Notes: generated by a model not told the origin, from the sequence alone. Shown: positions 1 to 9,181, counted from the stretch's first letter. The stretch is DNA of 64,000 bases from Candidatus Nitrososphaera gargensis Ga9.2 (GCF_000303155.1 NC_018719.1:1736001-1800000), one strand, 5' to 3'. Numbers and translations are program-made.

Positions 1-954
1 CTTGTAAAAATGCGCGCCTGCGGGCTGTGCGGATCCGACCTTGAAAAGGTCTATGGCGAGTACGGCATGACATCCGGCAGGCTTGGGCACGAGCCGGCAG
101 GAGAGGTCATGGCTGTCGGAAAATCCGTCAAGGACTTTGCGCCTGGCGACCGCGTCTTCATTCATCACCATGTTGCGTGTTACTCGTGCCACTACTGCAA
201 GCACGGCGACCACACGATGTGCCCCTCTTACCAGACGAGCAACATCACTCCCTGCGGCCTTGCAGAGCAGTTCCTTGTGCCAGAGTGGAACGTGTCAAGG
301 GGCGGGCTCATAAAGCTGCCAGACAGCGTCAGCTACGACGAGGCATCGCTTGTGGAGCCGCTTGCGTGTTGCATCAGGGCGTGGAACAAGTGCAACTTTC
401 AAAAAGGCGACGACGTCGCGGTGATTGGAGCCGGCCCGGCCGGCTTGATGCACGTGCTATTAGCGCAGGCGTATGGCGCGCGCAAGATATTTGTAATAGA
501 TATTAACGATTTCCGGCTGAAATTTGCAGAAAAGTACGGAGTACAAGCGTTCAATCCTATGACGGATCAGGATCTGGCAGCCAAAATCAGACCCGCGACT
601 GAGGGAAGGGGCGTTGACGTATGCATTGTGGCAACTGGCAGCATGAAGGCGCTTCTGCAGTCGTTTGAGCTGACCCGAAAGGGAGGCAACATCATGCTCT
701 TTGGCGTGCCCCCGAAAGGCTCGCAGATATCATACGACATGAGCAAGCTCTATTCAAACGAACAATCGATCATCCCAAGCTACGCCGCTTCAGAGATCGA
801 GACAAACGAGGCGCTCAAGATAATCGCAGAAAAGCAGGTCGACATGACGTCGCTTATCACCCACCGGTTTGACATCGCCAAGGCCGCCGATGCGGTCAAG
901 TGCGCGCACGAGGCCAAGGACGCCATGAAGGTGATCGTGACTGCCAACTCGTAG
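1..954 (+). CDS. zinc-dependent alcohol dehydrogenase (MDR family), 5' end cut by window edge
   Basis: The reading frame is open from the first base, and roughly 25-30 N-terminal residues lie outside the window. The protein is a medium-chain dehydrogenase/reductase that oxidises an alcohol or polyol with NAD(P). The catalytic-zinc cysteine is in CGLCGSD, the catalytic His-Glu pair in GHEPAGE, and the structural zinc is held by four cysteines in the stretch CYSCHYCKHGDHTMC. A Rossmann fold follows, with GAGPAGL as the dinucleotide-binding loop. It is closest in pattern to sorbitol or threonine dehydrogenases, but substrate cannot be read from sequence. A weak inverted repeat follows the stop. 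Confidence 0.9.
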   Translation, partial: LVKMRACGLCGSDLEKVYGEYGMTSGRLGHEPAGEVMAVGKSVKDFAPGDRVFIHHHVACYSCHYCKHGDHTMCPSYQTSNITPCGLAEQFLVPEWNVSRGGLIKLPDSVSYDEASLVEPLACCIRAWNKCNFQKGDDVAVIGAGPAGLMHVLLAQAYGARKIFVIDINDFRLKFAEKYGVQAFNPMTDQDLAAKIRPATEGRGVDVCIVATGSMKALLQSFELTRKGGNIMLFGVPPKGSQISYDMSKLYSNEQSIIPSYAASEIETNEALKIIAEKQVDMTSLITHRFDIAKAADAVKCAHEAKDAMKVIVTANS

Positions 955-1133
955 ATCTAGAACTGTTTGGCTATAGAAAAGAGAGCACAAAGGGCATCAA
1001 TTCTGGACAGCTGAGTCCAAGATAGTGTCCAGATTGATTTTTGAAGGTGAACATTCTGATACCAAAAGAAAAACTAGGTACGGGCAAAACCCTTTAAGAT
1101 ATTCAAAAAAATATTTGCAAAATTAAGTTAGCC

Positions 1134-2486
1134 ATGAAGCCATTATTAATTAGAACCCTCTCAGCCAATCTTTACTATAATTCAAAGGATTCACGTGTTG
1201 TCATTATCTTATTATTGCTTATCCTAATGCATGGATAGTAAATGGTTATCGTGTACAACAGGCATAGACTATTCTACATATAGAAACAGCAGGCTTGGAA
1301 TAAGCAGCATACAGTATCCTTCAAAGTGGAACGTGGAGATAGAGTTTTGGGTGACAACACTGTTAGGTTTATCAATATCGAGCCAAGAGCTTTATTTGAC
1401 CATGCCTTTGATATCTATGTATATACAACGGGCTACCTATCTTATTATCTATCACCAGATACCCCGCTATCTGACGTAGCTGCAGGAATAATCAATGAGA
1501 CCACAAGTGATTTACAGGATATCCAGCTCTCAGATCAAATAGGTGGTCCTATAATTGATGGCAATCCACCCATATCTATAGCTTATATGTATACTGATCG
1601 ACTTTATGGTGATACCAGCGCAATTAGAACCATTACAATAGATCAAAACAACGTATATGATTTTCTATATCAAGCAAGGCCAGAATCGTTTAGTGAGGCA
1701 ATTCCAATAATGAATGAAATATTAGCCTCATTCAGAACATCATGACTCCCTCCTACTACTACTACCACACCAACAACGCTCCCACAAAATAGGCCGCCGC
1801 CACAGACTTCATGCATCGACCCACCTCCAGGATTGGTCAGTTGGTGGCCCGGCGACTGGAGCGCAGGCGACATATGGAGTAATAACGATGGTATTTTGCA
1901 AAATGGCGCGTCGTTTGGCCCGGGTGCAGTTGGCGGGGGCGGACAGGCATTTAAGCTCGATGGTGTCGATGACTATATCGAGATACCATCCACAGACATC
2001 GCCGATACTTTTACAGTTGACTTTTGGCTCAATCCGGAGTGGTCTACAAGGTACGAGCACTTGATATCAAACCACTATACGAACAATGGCAGTTTCGGGG
2101 CGCGCTATCTGAATTATGACGCTTTAGAATACTGGCAGGACGGTCAGGTGCGGTTTGTGCAAGATGTGTCAGGTGGCTCTCAAAATACTATTACCATTAT
2201 TCAACCAAACACATGGTCACACATAGCACTAGTCTACAACGGAAGCGGAATTCAAGTGTACGTCAATGGAGACGAGCAGTCGAGTATCCCCACCTCGGGC
2301 AGTGTACCGCATTCTGAGACCTTCAACAACGCGCTAAGAATTGGCTCATCAATTCCACACGAGTCGTCATATTTTCAAGGTCTTATTGATGACATAGAAA
2401 TCTATAACCGACCCCTCTTTCAGCCAGAAATACGGGCAATCTTTGAGGGAGGTAAATGCCAAAAAAGAGGTCCCAGGTTAACTTAA
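1134..2486 (+). pseudogene. secreted LamG-domain surface protein, broken by frameshifts and an in-frame TGA
   Basis: The pieces of one secreted protein lie in two frames. ATG 1134 opens a short N-terminus with a strongly hydrophobic stretch (VVIILLLLILM) that ends at TAG 1236. A second frame from 1231 carries SIQYPSKWNVE, typical of PsbP-like surface domains in this group. The same domain continues in the first frame after about 1340 (DNTVRFINIEP) up to TGA 1743. Beyond that stop the same frame stays open: a Thr/Pro linker (PPTTTTTPTT), then a LamG/concanavalin-like domain beginning LVSWWPGDWSAGD and ending at 2486. So at least two frameshifts and one nonsense codon separate signal peptide, first domain, linker and lectin domain. 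Sequence errors could explain part of this. Confidence 0.75.
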
Positions 2487-2704
2487 GATTTTAAAACTGT
2501 CAGAATAGACGTACATGAGCTTTAATGTAGACCTCTACACTGCCTTCTGCACTAGCTGAAAGCGCTATCACAATCTATACACGAGTATGGCGAATTTCGT
2601 AGTAGAATTAAAACTCCTCTCAAAGTTGCGCTCCCAATTATATCCCTTATGCTATCACGGAGCCAACAGAAATTGAGCGGGTTAGTCTTGGACAAACCAT
2701 TCAT

Positions 2705-3139
2705 CTAGATGCTCTTGAGCACTTTGAGCACGACAGGGTGGCAGTTCTTGACAGGGTCGATTGAAACACAGAGGTAGTAGTTGTTTTCGTTTGAAAGCGC
2801 GATTGTCAGGAGCTTTACCTTGCCGTACTCGGTCAGCTGGTAGTTAAGGTGGCCCAAGTCGCCTTCGAACTGCTTGTTCAGCGCAAAGATCATTCTGCTT
2901 GCAAGGAAAGTGCCGTTGGTAATTCCGGCAAGTGAGCTATTGCTTATCCCATTGCTGTCGACGACGTTTTCTTTTAACCGGCTTGCCTTTATCAAAGGCG
3001 ATTCGATGTCCTTCCGGTACTCGCCGACCAGCAGCTTGCCGGTGTCGTCTATGACTCCGGCAAACCGGATGTTCCTATCAGCCTGTAAAACCCCCATGCA
3101 TAGTTCTCTGAAGTATTCGCGCTCTTCCATACATAGCAC
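2705..3139 (-). CDS. conserved hypothetical protein of the roadblock-like archaeal type
   Basis: 144 residues, no signal peptide or membrane segment. The pattern (short N-terminal helix, then FAGVIDDTGKLLVGEYR, then a helical stretch and a second strand-rich half ending in a hydrophobic helix) resembles a family of small cytoplasmic proteins common in ammonia-oxidising archaea, possibly with a roadblock/profilin-like fold. I recognise the family by sight only and do not know its function. An alternative start is Met4. It stands alone, divergent from the aldolase gene. Confidence 0.7.
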   Translation of the reverse strand: MLCMEEREYFRELCMGVLQADRNIRFAGVIDDTGKLLVGEYRKDIESPLIKASRLKENVVDSNGISNSSLAGITNGTFLASRMIFALNKQFEGDLGHLNYQLTEYGKVKLLTIALSNENNYYLCVSIDPVKNCHPVVLKVLKSI

Positions 3140-3282
3140 CCGACTTTGGAGTGCGTAGATTTAATGGTAATAATAAGGTAAAGATTCCCGAAAATAGGAA
3201 CTAGCTATCAGCCTGCCATATGATGCATTGAACCAATTAAACTATATATAATAAAAATAGCCTGTCTGACCTTGATCATATT

Positions 3283-4128
3283 ATGGACTGGGGAATGAAA
3301 AACAGGCTATCCAAAATAATCCGACCAGAGGATGGCCGCTGCCTCATGCTTGCAGTTGACCACGGCTACTTTCTCGGACCGACAGAGCGCCTCGAGGTTC
3401 CAAGGAAAACTATAGAGCCGCTTTTGCCCTATGCCGACTCGCTCATGCTCACCCGCGGCGTCCTGAGGACATCAGTTGACCCTACGACCGATGTGCCAAT
3501 AGTTCTCCGTGTCTCTGGTGGGACGAGCATCATTGGCGAAGACCTGTCAAAGGAGACCATCACGGTATCGATTGAAGAGGCGATCAGGCTGAACGTGGTG
3601 TGCCTTGCGCTTTCAATATTTGTCGGCAGCAAGTACGAGCACCAGACGCTTACCAACCTTGCCAAGCTGGTTGATGAAGGCGAAAAGTATGGGATCCCGG
3701 TCTTGGCAGTCACGGCAGTCGGCAAGGAAATGGGCCGCGACGCGCGCTACCTCGGGCTTGCGTGCAGGGTTGCCGCAGAGCAGGGCGCGCATGTTGTCAA
3801 GACGTACTATTGCGAAAACTTTGAGCAGGTGGTGGAAGGCTGCCCGGTTCCCCTGATAATCGCAGGCGGCAAGAAACTGCCCGAGCCTGACGCACTAAAA
3901 CTTGCTCATGATTCGATCACACATGGCGCGGTGGGTGTGGACATGGGAAGGAACATCTGGCAGTCAGACTACCCTGTGGCCATGATAAAGGCAGTGCGCG
4001 CAATCGTGCACAAGAATGTCGATGCCAAGGAAGCATACGGCATTTTCCTAAAGGAAAAGGAGAAGGAGCCGATCCAAAAAGAAACCAAGGTCTTGAAGGC
4101 AGTCAGCCAGTCAGGCTCGTTTGACTAG
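3283..4128 (+). CDS. class I aldolase of the LsrF / 3-hydroxy-5-phosphonooxypentane-2,4-dione thiolase type
   Basis: 281-residue TIM-barrel aldolase of the DeoC/FbaB superfamily. The opening DWGMKNRLSKI, AVDHGYFLGPT, LTRGVLRT, the Schiff-base lysine region VVKTYYCENFE and the phosphate-binding IIAGGKKLPE and GVDMGRNIWQSD all match the bacterial LsrF pattern closely. In bacteria LsrF degrades phosphorylated autoinducer-2. In archaea without an lsr operon the real substrate is unclear, and related enzymes act in sugar or aromatic precursor metabolism. An AT-rich TATA-like stretch (actatatata) lies at 3241-3250, about 33 bases before the ATG. The stop overlaps the convergent next gene by four bases. 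Confidence 0.85.
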   Translation: MDWGMKNRLSKIIRPEDGRCLMLAVDHGYFLGPTERLEVPRKTIEPLLPYADSLMLTRGVLRTSVDPTTDVPIVLRVSGGTSIIGEDLSKETITVSIEEAIRLNVVCLALSIFVGSKYEHQTLTNLAKLVDEGEKYGIPVLAVTAVGKEMGRDARYLGLACRVAAEQGAHVVKTYYCENFEQVVEGCPVPLIIAGGKKLPEPDALKLAHDSITHGAVGVDMGRNIWQSDYPVAMIKAVRAIVHKNVDAKEAYGIFLKEKEKEPIQKETKVLKAVSQSGSFD

Positions 4129-4541
4129 CTGGCAAGTTTTGACAGGTGCTGGTGGACCATCTTCCACTGGCCTTTTTTGTCTTTATGCAAAACAACTGTC
4201 GCCCGCGACTTGTTGTTGATCGACGTGCCGCGGAAGCTGTAATCGTCGACGATCATGCCAGTGACCTGCAGTACAAAGGTGGCAATAGCTGCGTCGCCGC
4301 CACCCATGACTTCTGTCTTTAGATCTTCGATCTTGAAATCATAGTCGGAGATGCTTGCGAACTGCAGCTGCTCGAGCATCAGCGCCCGCTCAAAGTCGCG
4401 CCGGTCGTACGGCGGCGAGTCGCCAAATTTTGTGAAGTTGGTGTAGAGGAATTCTTCGATCTTTTCAATCTCTTTGGTCTTGGCGAGCTGAAAATATTTG
4501 TAAATCAAGTCTCGTATTTTAGAGGAATCCGTAGCAGTCAA
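4125..4541 (-). CDS. SnoaL/NTF2-like protein
   Basis: 138 residues with the cone-shaped NTF2/SnoaL pattern: an N-terminal helix (IRDLIYKYFQLAKTKEIEKIEEFL), a FTKFGDSPP turn, and a strand-rich C-terminal half ending KGQWKMVHQHLS, which is the usual end of DUF4440/SnoaL_3 proteins. Members range from small-molecule isomerases to ligand-binding stress proteins, so no reaction can be assigned. It is convergent with the aldolase gene and overlaps it by four bases. Confidence 0.75.
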   Translation of the reverse strand: MTATDSSKIRDLIYKYFQLAKTKEIEKIEEFLYTNFTKFGDSPPYDRRDFERALMLEQLQFASISDYDFKIEDLKTEVMGGGDAAIATFVLQVTGMIVDDYSFRGTSINNKSRATVVLHKDKKGQWKMVHQHLSKLAS

Positions 4542-4615
4542 TCAGGTCAGTGATGGTACTAAAGTACGAATCTTTATAGTTCTTGCTGTTCTGTCGCCGC
4601 TGTATCAAGATACAA

Positions 4616-5080
4616 TCAGCCCTTGCCGAAATCCAATGTTGCAAAAAAGGTCGGAGTGATTTCCAGTAGCACTGACTTGCCGCTCTTTACAGTATCAAGG
4701 ATGTATCTTGCGGTCGGATGATCAATACCGCCAAGGTATTTTGTCATTATCTTTTCAACTATTGGTAGGTTATAACTTGGGTTCTCAGATATCCTTACAG
4801 TTCACTTTCCTTTCACGCCTTTTACTGGCATGGCTTCATCATCGATGCAAAAATAGACCGCATCTCTTCTCCTTATGTTCATAGCCTTCCTTGAATCGTT
4901 GTTTATGTAGATCTTGTTATGCAGTGGCTCGTAAGGATACCAGACAGGGTGCACATTCGGGTCGCCGTCTTTCTCTACAGTTGCCAACCGGCAATTTTGC
5001 TTGCTGGTCGGCAGGAAGTTCTTTAATTCTTCCTCGCTCATTGGCGCTCCCATGCCGGGCGTTGCGTGAATTATTTTCAT
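4616..5080 (-). pseudogene. pyridoxamine 5'-phosphate oxidase-family protein interrupted by one in-frame TGA
   Basis: The frame starting at 5080 encodes a split-barrel flavin-binding protein (CRLATVEKDGDPNVHPVWYPY) and stops after GVKGK at TGA 4802-4804. The same frame then continues cleanly for about 60 codons (TVRISENPSYNLPIVEK ... VLLEITPTFFATLDF) to a second TGA at 4616-4618. The total of 155 codons equals the family length, and the related gene at 46444 reads GVRGKG at the same place, so the stop replaces a conserved glycine: GGA to TGA is one base change. Everything else is intact, which fits a recent nonsense mutation, a sequencing error, or readthrough. Confidence 0.8.
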
Positions 5081-5252
5081 ATTTCGTTATGGGAGTGTTG
5101 CTTGTATTTTAAGAGACCCGACCTTAGCAAACATGGGATTTCATAATTGATCTTTGTAGCGCAGGTGTCTTTGTAAATCCTCTAAGGATCGGTGCGGTTA
5201 TCGGCTCAGGAGCAGGCAAGCTTCTAGAATTATGCTGCCGATAAGCGTTATC

Positions 5253-5260
5253 TTTATAAA
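5253..5260 (+). promoter_or_regulatory. TATA box of the ilv operon leader transcript
   Basis: The octamer TTTATAAA is the clearest TATA element upstream of ilvB. Archaeal initiation about 25 bases downstream of its centre would fall at 5280-5284, directly before the ATG of the small leader reading frame at 5285 and about 125 bases before ilvB. This makes the leader frame the first, leaderless, reading frame of the mRNA. Confidence 0.55.
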
Positions 5261-5284
5261 TTATATCACTGCAAATTAACAAAA

Positions 5285-5344
5285 ATGCCTAGGACTGACA
5301 GCGAACATAAGGTTCATGTTCTGGTTCTGCTGGAACTTGCCTAG
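5285..5344 (+). CDS. candidate 19-residue Val/Leu-rich leader peptide upstream of ilvB
   Basis: ATG 5285 to TAG 5342-5344 reads MPRTDSEHKVHVLVLLELA. Seven of the last ten residues are valine or leucine, the end products of the operon that follows. The ATG sits where a leaderless transcript from the TATA box at 5253 would begin. Two bases after the stop a strong hairpin begins. This is the layout of a bacterial ilv/leu attenuator leader. It is a short frame and could be chance; what favours it is position, composition, the adjacent hairpin and the fact that ilvB has its own Shine-Dalgarno motif at 5393-5397. Confidence 0.5.
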   Translation: MPRTDSEHKVHVLVLLELA

Positions 5345-5345
5345 G

Positions 5346-5375
5346 GCAAACCCTGTCCAGCAAGCAGGCGTTTGC
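5346..5375 (+). promoter_or_regulatory. hairpin directly after the leader-peptide stop (candidate attenuator)
   Basis: GCAAAC (5346-5351) pairs with GTTTGC (5370-5375) and CCTG (5352-5355) with CAGG (5365-5368), giving ten base pairs with one bulged C and the loop TCCAGCAAG. The loop segment TCCAGCA (5356-5362) is also the exact complement of TGCTGGA (5328-5334), which lies over leader codons 15-17 (Leu-Leu-Glu), so an alternative pairing exists. No T-run follows, so it is not an ordinary archaeal terminator. Confidence 0.5.
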
Positions 5376-5406
5376 ATGTGAGGGAAAAATTTGGTGAAAA
5401 ATAAAA

Positions 5407-7095
5407 TTGGTTGAAATGACCGGCGCAAAGGCGTTGATTCAGGCCCTTGAGAAGGAGGGCACAGACATAGTCTTTGGACTCCCTGGAGGAGCGAACCTCC
5501 CGATATACGACGCCCTCGTAGGGGCCAACCTCAGGCACATCTTGGTAAGGCACGAGCAGTCTGCCGCCCACATGGCCGATGGCTACGCCAGAATAAAGAG
5601 AAAGGCAGGGGTGTGCTTTGCGACCTCCGGTCCTGGCGCAACCAACCTCATTACAGGAATCGCTACTGCTTATGCAGACTCGTCTCCCATAGTGGCCGTG
5701 ACCGGCCAAGTGCCACTTGCCATGATAGGCAAGGACGCCTTCCAAGAAACTGACATTATCGGGGTTGCAAACCCGTGCACGAAATACGCGTTCCAGCCAA
5801 GGGCTCCTGGCGAGATCCCCGAGATGGTCAAAAAAGCATTCTACATAGCTGAGAGCGGGAGGCCGGGCCCCGTTCTTGTAGACATCCCAAAGGATGTGCA
5901 GCAGGCTACTGCCGACATGAAGTTCCCAGACCTCATCAAGGTGAGGGGCTACAGCCCGGCAGTAGACGCAGACATCAGCGAGATGGGCAAGGCAGTTGAC
6001 ATTCTGGTAAAGGCCGAGAGGCCGATAATAATGGCCGGCGGGGGCGTGATCCTCTCTGGCGCATTTGCAGAGCTCCAGGCGCTGGCGGAGCTTCTCATGA
6101 TACCTGTGGTAACAACGTTCAAGGGCAAGGGCGCGTTCCCCGAGAACCACCCGCTTGCGATGGGGCCGATAGGCATGCACGGCCACGCAGAGGCAAACAA
6201 GATAATACTTGAGGCCGACTGCATAGTGGCGGTTGGCGCGAGGTTCTCAGACAGGTCGGTGGGCCGGTTTGACGAGTTTGGCAAGGGCATGAGCATAATC
6301 CACATGGACATCGACCCGGCCGAGATCGGCAAGAACAAGTCAGTCGACGTGGCGCTGGTGGGCGACGTCAAGTCGTCGTTGCGCACTCTAGTAAAGATGC
6401 TATCGAAAAAGATATCCAAGAGGTCTGCTGACAACCCGTGGCTCAAGCGCAGGAAAGAGCTCATACAGTATTACGCCGAGACCCTCAAGGACTATCCAAG
6501 AGAGATCACGGCCAAGAAATCGCTCAAAAAGCTCCGCGAATTGCTTCCGGCGAACGCCATAGTGACCACAGAGGTGGGGCAGTGCCAGATGTGGGCTTCG
6601 CTCCACTTTGACGTGATAGCGCCCGGCACATTCTTCAGCTCGACTGGACTTGGCACGATGGGCTTTGGATTCCCGGCATCGATAGGGGCCAAGGCAGCAG
6701 CGCCCAAGGTCCCGGTGGTGGACATTGCCGGCGACGGCTCGTTCAACATGACTGAAAACTCGCTTGCAGTGTCGGTGCTTGAAAAACTGCCGGTCATAGT
6801 ATTCCTCATGAACAACTACATGCTTGGTATGGTGGCACAGTGGCAGCGCACGTTCTACAATAGGCGCTACAGTGGCGTGCACCAGCACAACTGCCCGGAT
6901 TATGTCAAGATAGCAGAGGCGTATGGCGCTCAGGGCATAAGGGTGGGATCGATGCAGGAGCTTGACAAGGCGATTAAGGCTGCGATAAAGTCAGACGTTG
7001 CTACTGTGATAGACATCCCGATAGACCCAGACGAGGACGTGTACCCGTTCGTGGCACCGGGCACCGGCCTCAAGGACATGATAACAGGAGCATAA
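5407..7095 (+). CDS. ilvB: acetolactate synthase, large (catalytic) subunit
   Basis: 562-residue thiamine-diphosphate enzyme that condenses two pyruvates to acetolactate (valine, leucine) or pyruvate with 2-oxobutyrate (isoleucine). The catalytic glutamate is in VRHEQSAAHMADGYAR, the FAD-type middle domain contains GGGVILSG, and the ThDP/Mg motif runs from GDGSFNMTENS to NNYMLGMV. Start TTG 5407 is chosen because GGTGA at 5393-5397 is a good ribosome-binding site nine bases upstream; ATG 5416 is the alternative. First full gene of ilvB-ilvN-leuA-leuB, with ten bases to ilvN. The transcript appears to begin at a leader about 125 bases upstream. Confidence 0.95.
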   Translation: MVEMTGAKALIQALEKEGTDIVFGLPGGANLPIYDALVGANLRHILVRHEQSAAHMADGYARIKRKAGVCFATSGPGATNLITGIATAYADSSPIVAVTGQVPLAMIGKDAFQETDIIGVANPCTKYAFQPRAPGEIPEMVKKAFYIAESGRPGPVLVDIPKDVQQATADMKFPDLIKVRGYSPAVDADISEMGKAVDILVKAERPIIMAGGGVILSGAFAELQALAELLMIPVVTTFKGKGAFPENHPLAMGPIGMHGHAEANKIILEADCIVAVGARFSDRSVGRFDEFGKGMSIIHMDIDPAEIGKNKSVDVALVGDVKSSLRTLVKMLSKKISKRSADNPWLKRRKELIQYYAETLKDYPREITAKKSLKKLRELLPANAIVTTEVGQCQMWASLHFDVIAPGTFFSSTGLGTMGFGFPASIGAKAAAPKVPVVDIAGDGSFNMTENSLAVSVLEKLPVIVFLMNNYMLGMVAQWQRTFYNRRYSGVHQHNCPDYVKIAEAYGAQGIRVGSMQELDKAIKAAIKSDVATVIDIPIDPDEDVYPFVAPGTGLKDMITGA

Positions 7096-7105
7096 GTGGG
7101 GAAAA

Positions 7106-7633
7106 ATGGCTTCTTCAACAACTACTACTGCTACTACTCAAGGCGGATCGTGGTACATCGTGAGCGCGCTTGTGGAGAACAAGCCCGGTGTCCTTTTCAG
7201 GGTGACCAACCTCTTCCGCGCCCGCAATTTCAACATTGAAAGCATCACCGTGGGCTCGACAGAGCAGAAGGACTTGTCAAGGATGACGATTACCACCAAC
7301 AGCGACGAGCGGACGCTCGACCAGCTGGTAAAGCAGTTACGGAAATTGATAGACGTTGTCGAAGTCAAGGTGCTCGATACTGAAAAAACAGTATACCGCG
7401 AGCTTGCTCTGATAAAGATGAAGGCCGTCGACCCGACGACAAGGAGTGAGATAATCAACTATGCTACGATATTTCGCGGCAACATCCTCGACATCGGCAA
7501 GGAAACAATAACAGTCGAGATAACGGGCACGCCGGACAAGATAGATGCGTTCAAGAATTTGGTAGAGCACTACGGGATCGCCCAGATTTCAAGGACAGGG
7601 GTCTCGGCGCTTCCAAGAGGGGTTGAACTTTGA
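7106..7633 (+). CDS. ilvN: acetolactate synthase, small (regulatory) subunit
   Basis: 175 residues. An N-terminal ACT domain (WYIVSALVENKPGVLFRVTNLF ... NIESITVGSTE) binds the feedback inhibitor valine, and the C-terminal AHAS-SSU domain (YRELALIKMKAV ... FRGNILDIGKETITVEITG) stabilises the catalytic subunit. Length is normal for archaeal IlvN; the first ten residues are a Ser/Thr tail typical of this lineage. It starts ten bases after ilvB and its TGA overlaps the TTG of leuA, so the three genes are translationally coupled. Confidence 0.93.
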   Translation: MASSTTTTATTQGGSWYIVSALVENKPGVLFRVTNLFRARNFNIESITVGSTEQKDLSRMTITTNSDERTLDQLVKQLRKLIDVVEVKVLDTEKTVYRELALIKMKAVDPTTRSEIINYATIFRGNILDIGKETITVEITGTPDKIDAFKNLVEHYGIAQISRTGVSALPRGVEL

Positions 7634-9165
7634 GCAAGGCCAACAGCAATAACAACAACGACAATAATAAAGTAAGGATCTTTGATACTACCCTCAGGGA
7701 CGGCGAGCAGACGCCCGGCGTCACCGTCACGCCAGATCAAAAAGTCCAGATAGCCATCAAGCTCGACGAGCTTGGGGTCGACGCCATAGAGGCAGGCTTT
7801 CCGATAGTCTCGCAGGGCGAAATGCAGGCGGTAAAGACAATAGCAAACCAGGGGTTGAAGGCAGAGATATGCGGCCTTGCGCGTGCAACCGAAGCCGATA
7901 TCAACGCGGCGATAAAGTGTGACTTGAAGTACGTCCACACCTTCATTGCCACTTCTGACATCCACATGCAGTACAAACTGAAAATGACGCCCGAACAGGT
8001 GATGGACAAGGCTGTCAAGGCGGTAGAATATGCGAAAAAGCACGGTATGCAGGTCGAGTTCTCGGCAGAGGATGCGACAAGGTCTGATAGGCAGTTCCTG
8101 CTCAAGGTGTTCAAGGCGGTGACTGATGCCGGCGCAGACAGGATCGACATACCGGACACCGTGGGCTACAGGACGCCGGACTATATCGCCGAGATCGTCA
8201 GGGATGTCAAGAGCGTCACTGCCCTCCCGATAAGCGTCCACTGCCACAATGACTTTGGGCTTGCTGTGGCAAACGCTATTGCAGGCGTCAACGCAGGCGC
8301 CGCATGCGCACACGTCACGATAAACGGGCTTGGAGAGCGGGCGGGCAACGCCTCACTTGAAGAGTTTGTAATGGCACTTGAGATCCTCTACAACAAAAAG
8401 CACAACATCAACACAAAGCTGATCTATGAAACGTCCAAGTTCGTATCAAACGCGATGGGCATAATCGTCCAGCCTAACAAGGCGATAATAGGCGAAAATG
8501 CGTTCGGCCACGAGTCGGGCATCCACACCCACGGCATCATCAACAACCCGCTCACCTACGAACCCATAGCTCCCGAGCTTGTGGGCAGGAAGAGGTGGCT
8601 CCAGGCGGGCAAGCACGCCGGCGCGCACGGCATCAGGGCGATGCTTGAAGATTTCGGGATCAAGCCGACAGACGAGCAGCTCAAGCAGATAGTGGAGAAG
8701 CAAAAGAATATTGCTGACAAGGGCAAGTCCATAACGACATCAGAGCTGTTGGCTATAGCGGGCGAGATAATGGGCAGCACCGAGTTTGAAGAAAAGTTCA
8801 AGCTATACGACTTCCACATTGTGACAGGAATGAACATCATACCCACGGCTGTCGTAAGGCTGAATGCCGACGGCAAGGACCTCATTGCGTCTAACACGGG
8901 CGTAGGGCCTGTGGACGCGGCCCTCAAGGCTATACAAAAGATAGCCGGCGAAGTTGCCAACGTCAAGATAAGGGACTTTATGCTCGACTCTATCACAGGC
9001 GGCTCTGACGCGCTGGCAGTGGTCACTGTCAAGGTAGAGGACAAGGACGGCAACATCGTGTCAGCCAAAAAGGCGGGCGAGGACATTGTCGTCGCATCGG
9101 TACAGGCGATGATGGACGCCATCAACAAAGTGCTGCTAAGAAAGGTGCTCTATTCTAAAAGCTAG
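7630..9165 (+). CDS. leuA: 2-isopropylmalate synthase
   Basis: 511-residue Claisen-condensing enzyme joining acetyl-CoA and 2-oxoisovalerate, the first step of leucine synthesis. RDGEQTPGV is the family signature, and [13 protein letters not shown] supplies the metal-binding HxH. The C-terminal third (about residues 380-505, with [13 protein letters not shown] and [12 protein letters not shown]) is the LeuA allosteric domain that senses leucine. The enzymes for citramalate and homocitrate look similar; the complete regulatory domain and the operon favour leucine. TTG 7630 overlaps the ilvN stop; the first dozen residues are an Asn-rich tail. Confidence 0.88.
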   Translation: MSKANSNNNNDNNKVRIFDTTLRDGEQTPGVTVTPDQKVQIAIKLDELGVDAIEAGFPIVSQGEMQAVKTIANQGLKAEICGLARATEADINAAIKCDLKYVHTFIATSDIHMQYKLKMTPEQVMDKAVKAVEYAKKHGMQVEFSAEDATRSDRQFLLKVFKAVTDAGADRIDIPDTVGYRTPDYIAEIVRDVKSVTALPISVHCHNDFGLAVANAIAGVNAGAACAHVTINGLGERAGNASLEEFVMALEILYNKKHNINTKLIYETSKFVSNAMGIIVQPNKAIIGENAFGHESGIHTHGIINNPLTYEPIAPELVGRKRWLQAGKHAGAHGIRAMLEDFGIKPTDEQLKQIVEKQKNIADKGKSITTSELLAIAGEIMGSTEFEEKFKLYDFHIVTGMNIIPTAVVRLNADGKDLIASNTGVGPVDAALKAIQKIAGEVANVKIRDFMLDSITGGSDALAVVTVKVEDKDGNIVSAKKAGEDIVVASVQAMMDAINKVLLRKVLYSKS

Positions 9166-9181
9166 ATTGTTGTTGATGTGA

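Noticed and set aside
1743-4804. Two nearby in-frame TGA codons suggesting recoding (selenocysteine or reassigned TGA)
   Set aside because: TGA serves as a normal stop for many intact genes here (for example ilvN and purD neighbours), the other broken genes use TAA and TAG or frameshifts, and no SECIS-like structure or selenoprotein family is involved.
5346-5380. Intrinsic terminator before ilvB
   Set aside because: The hairpin is not followed by a T-run, which archaeal termination needs, so only a more general regulatory role is proposed.
5341-6186. 281-codon minus-strand frame across the ilvB 5' half
   Set aside because: It is a codon-bias shadow of ilvB; it shows no domain and would cover the leader region. 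The same applies to long antisense frames over leuA, leuB, carA, acs, cdvA and hemA.
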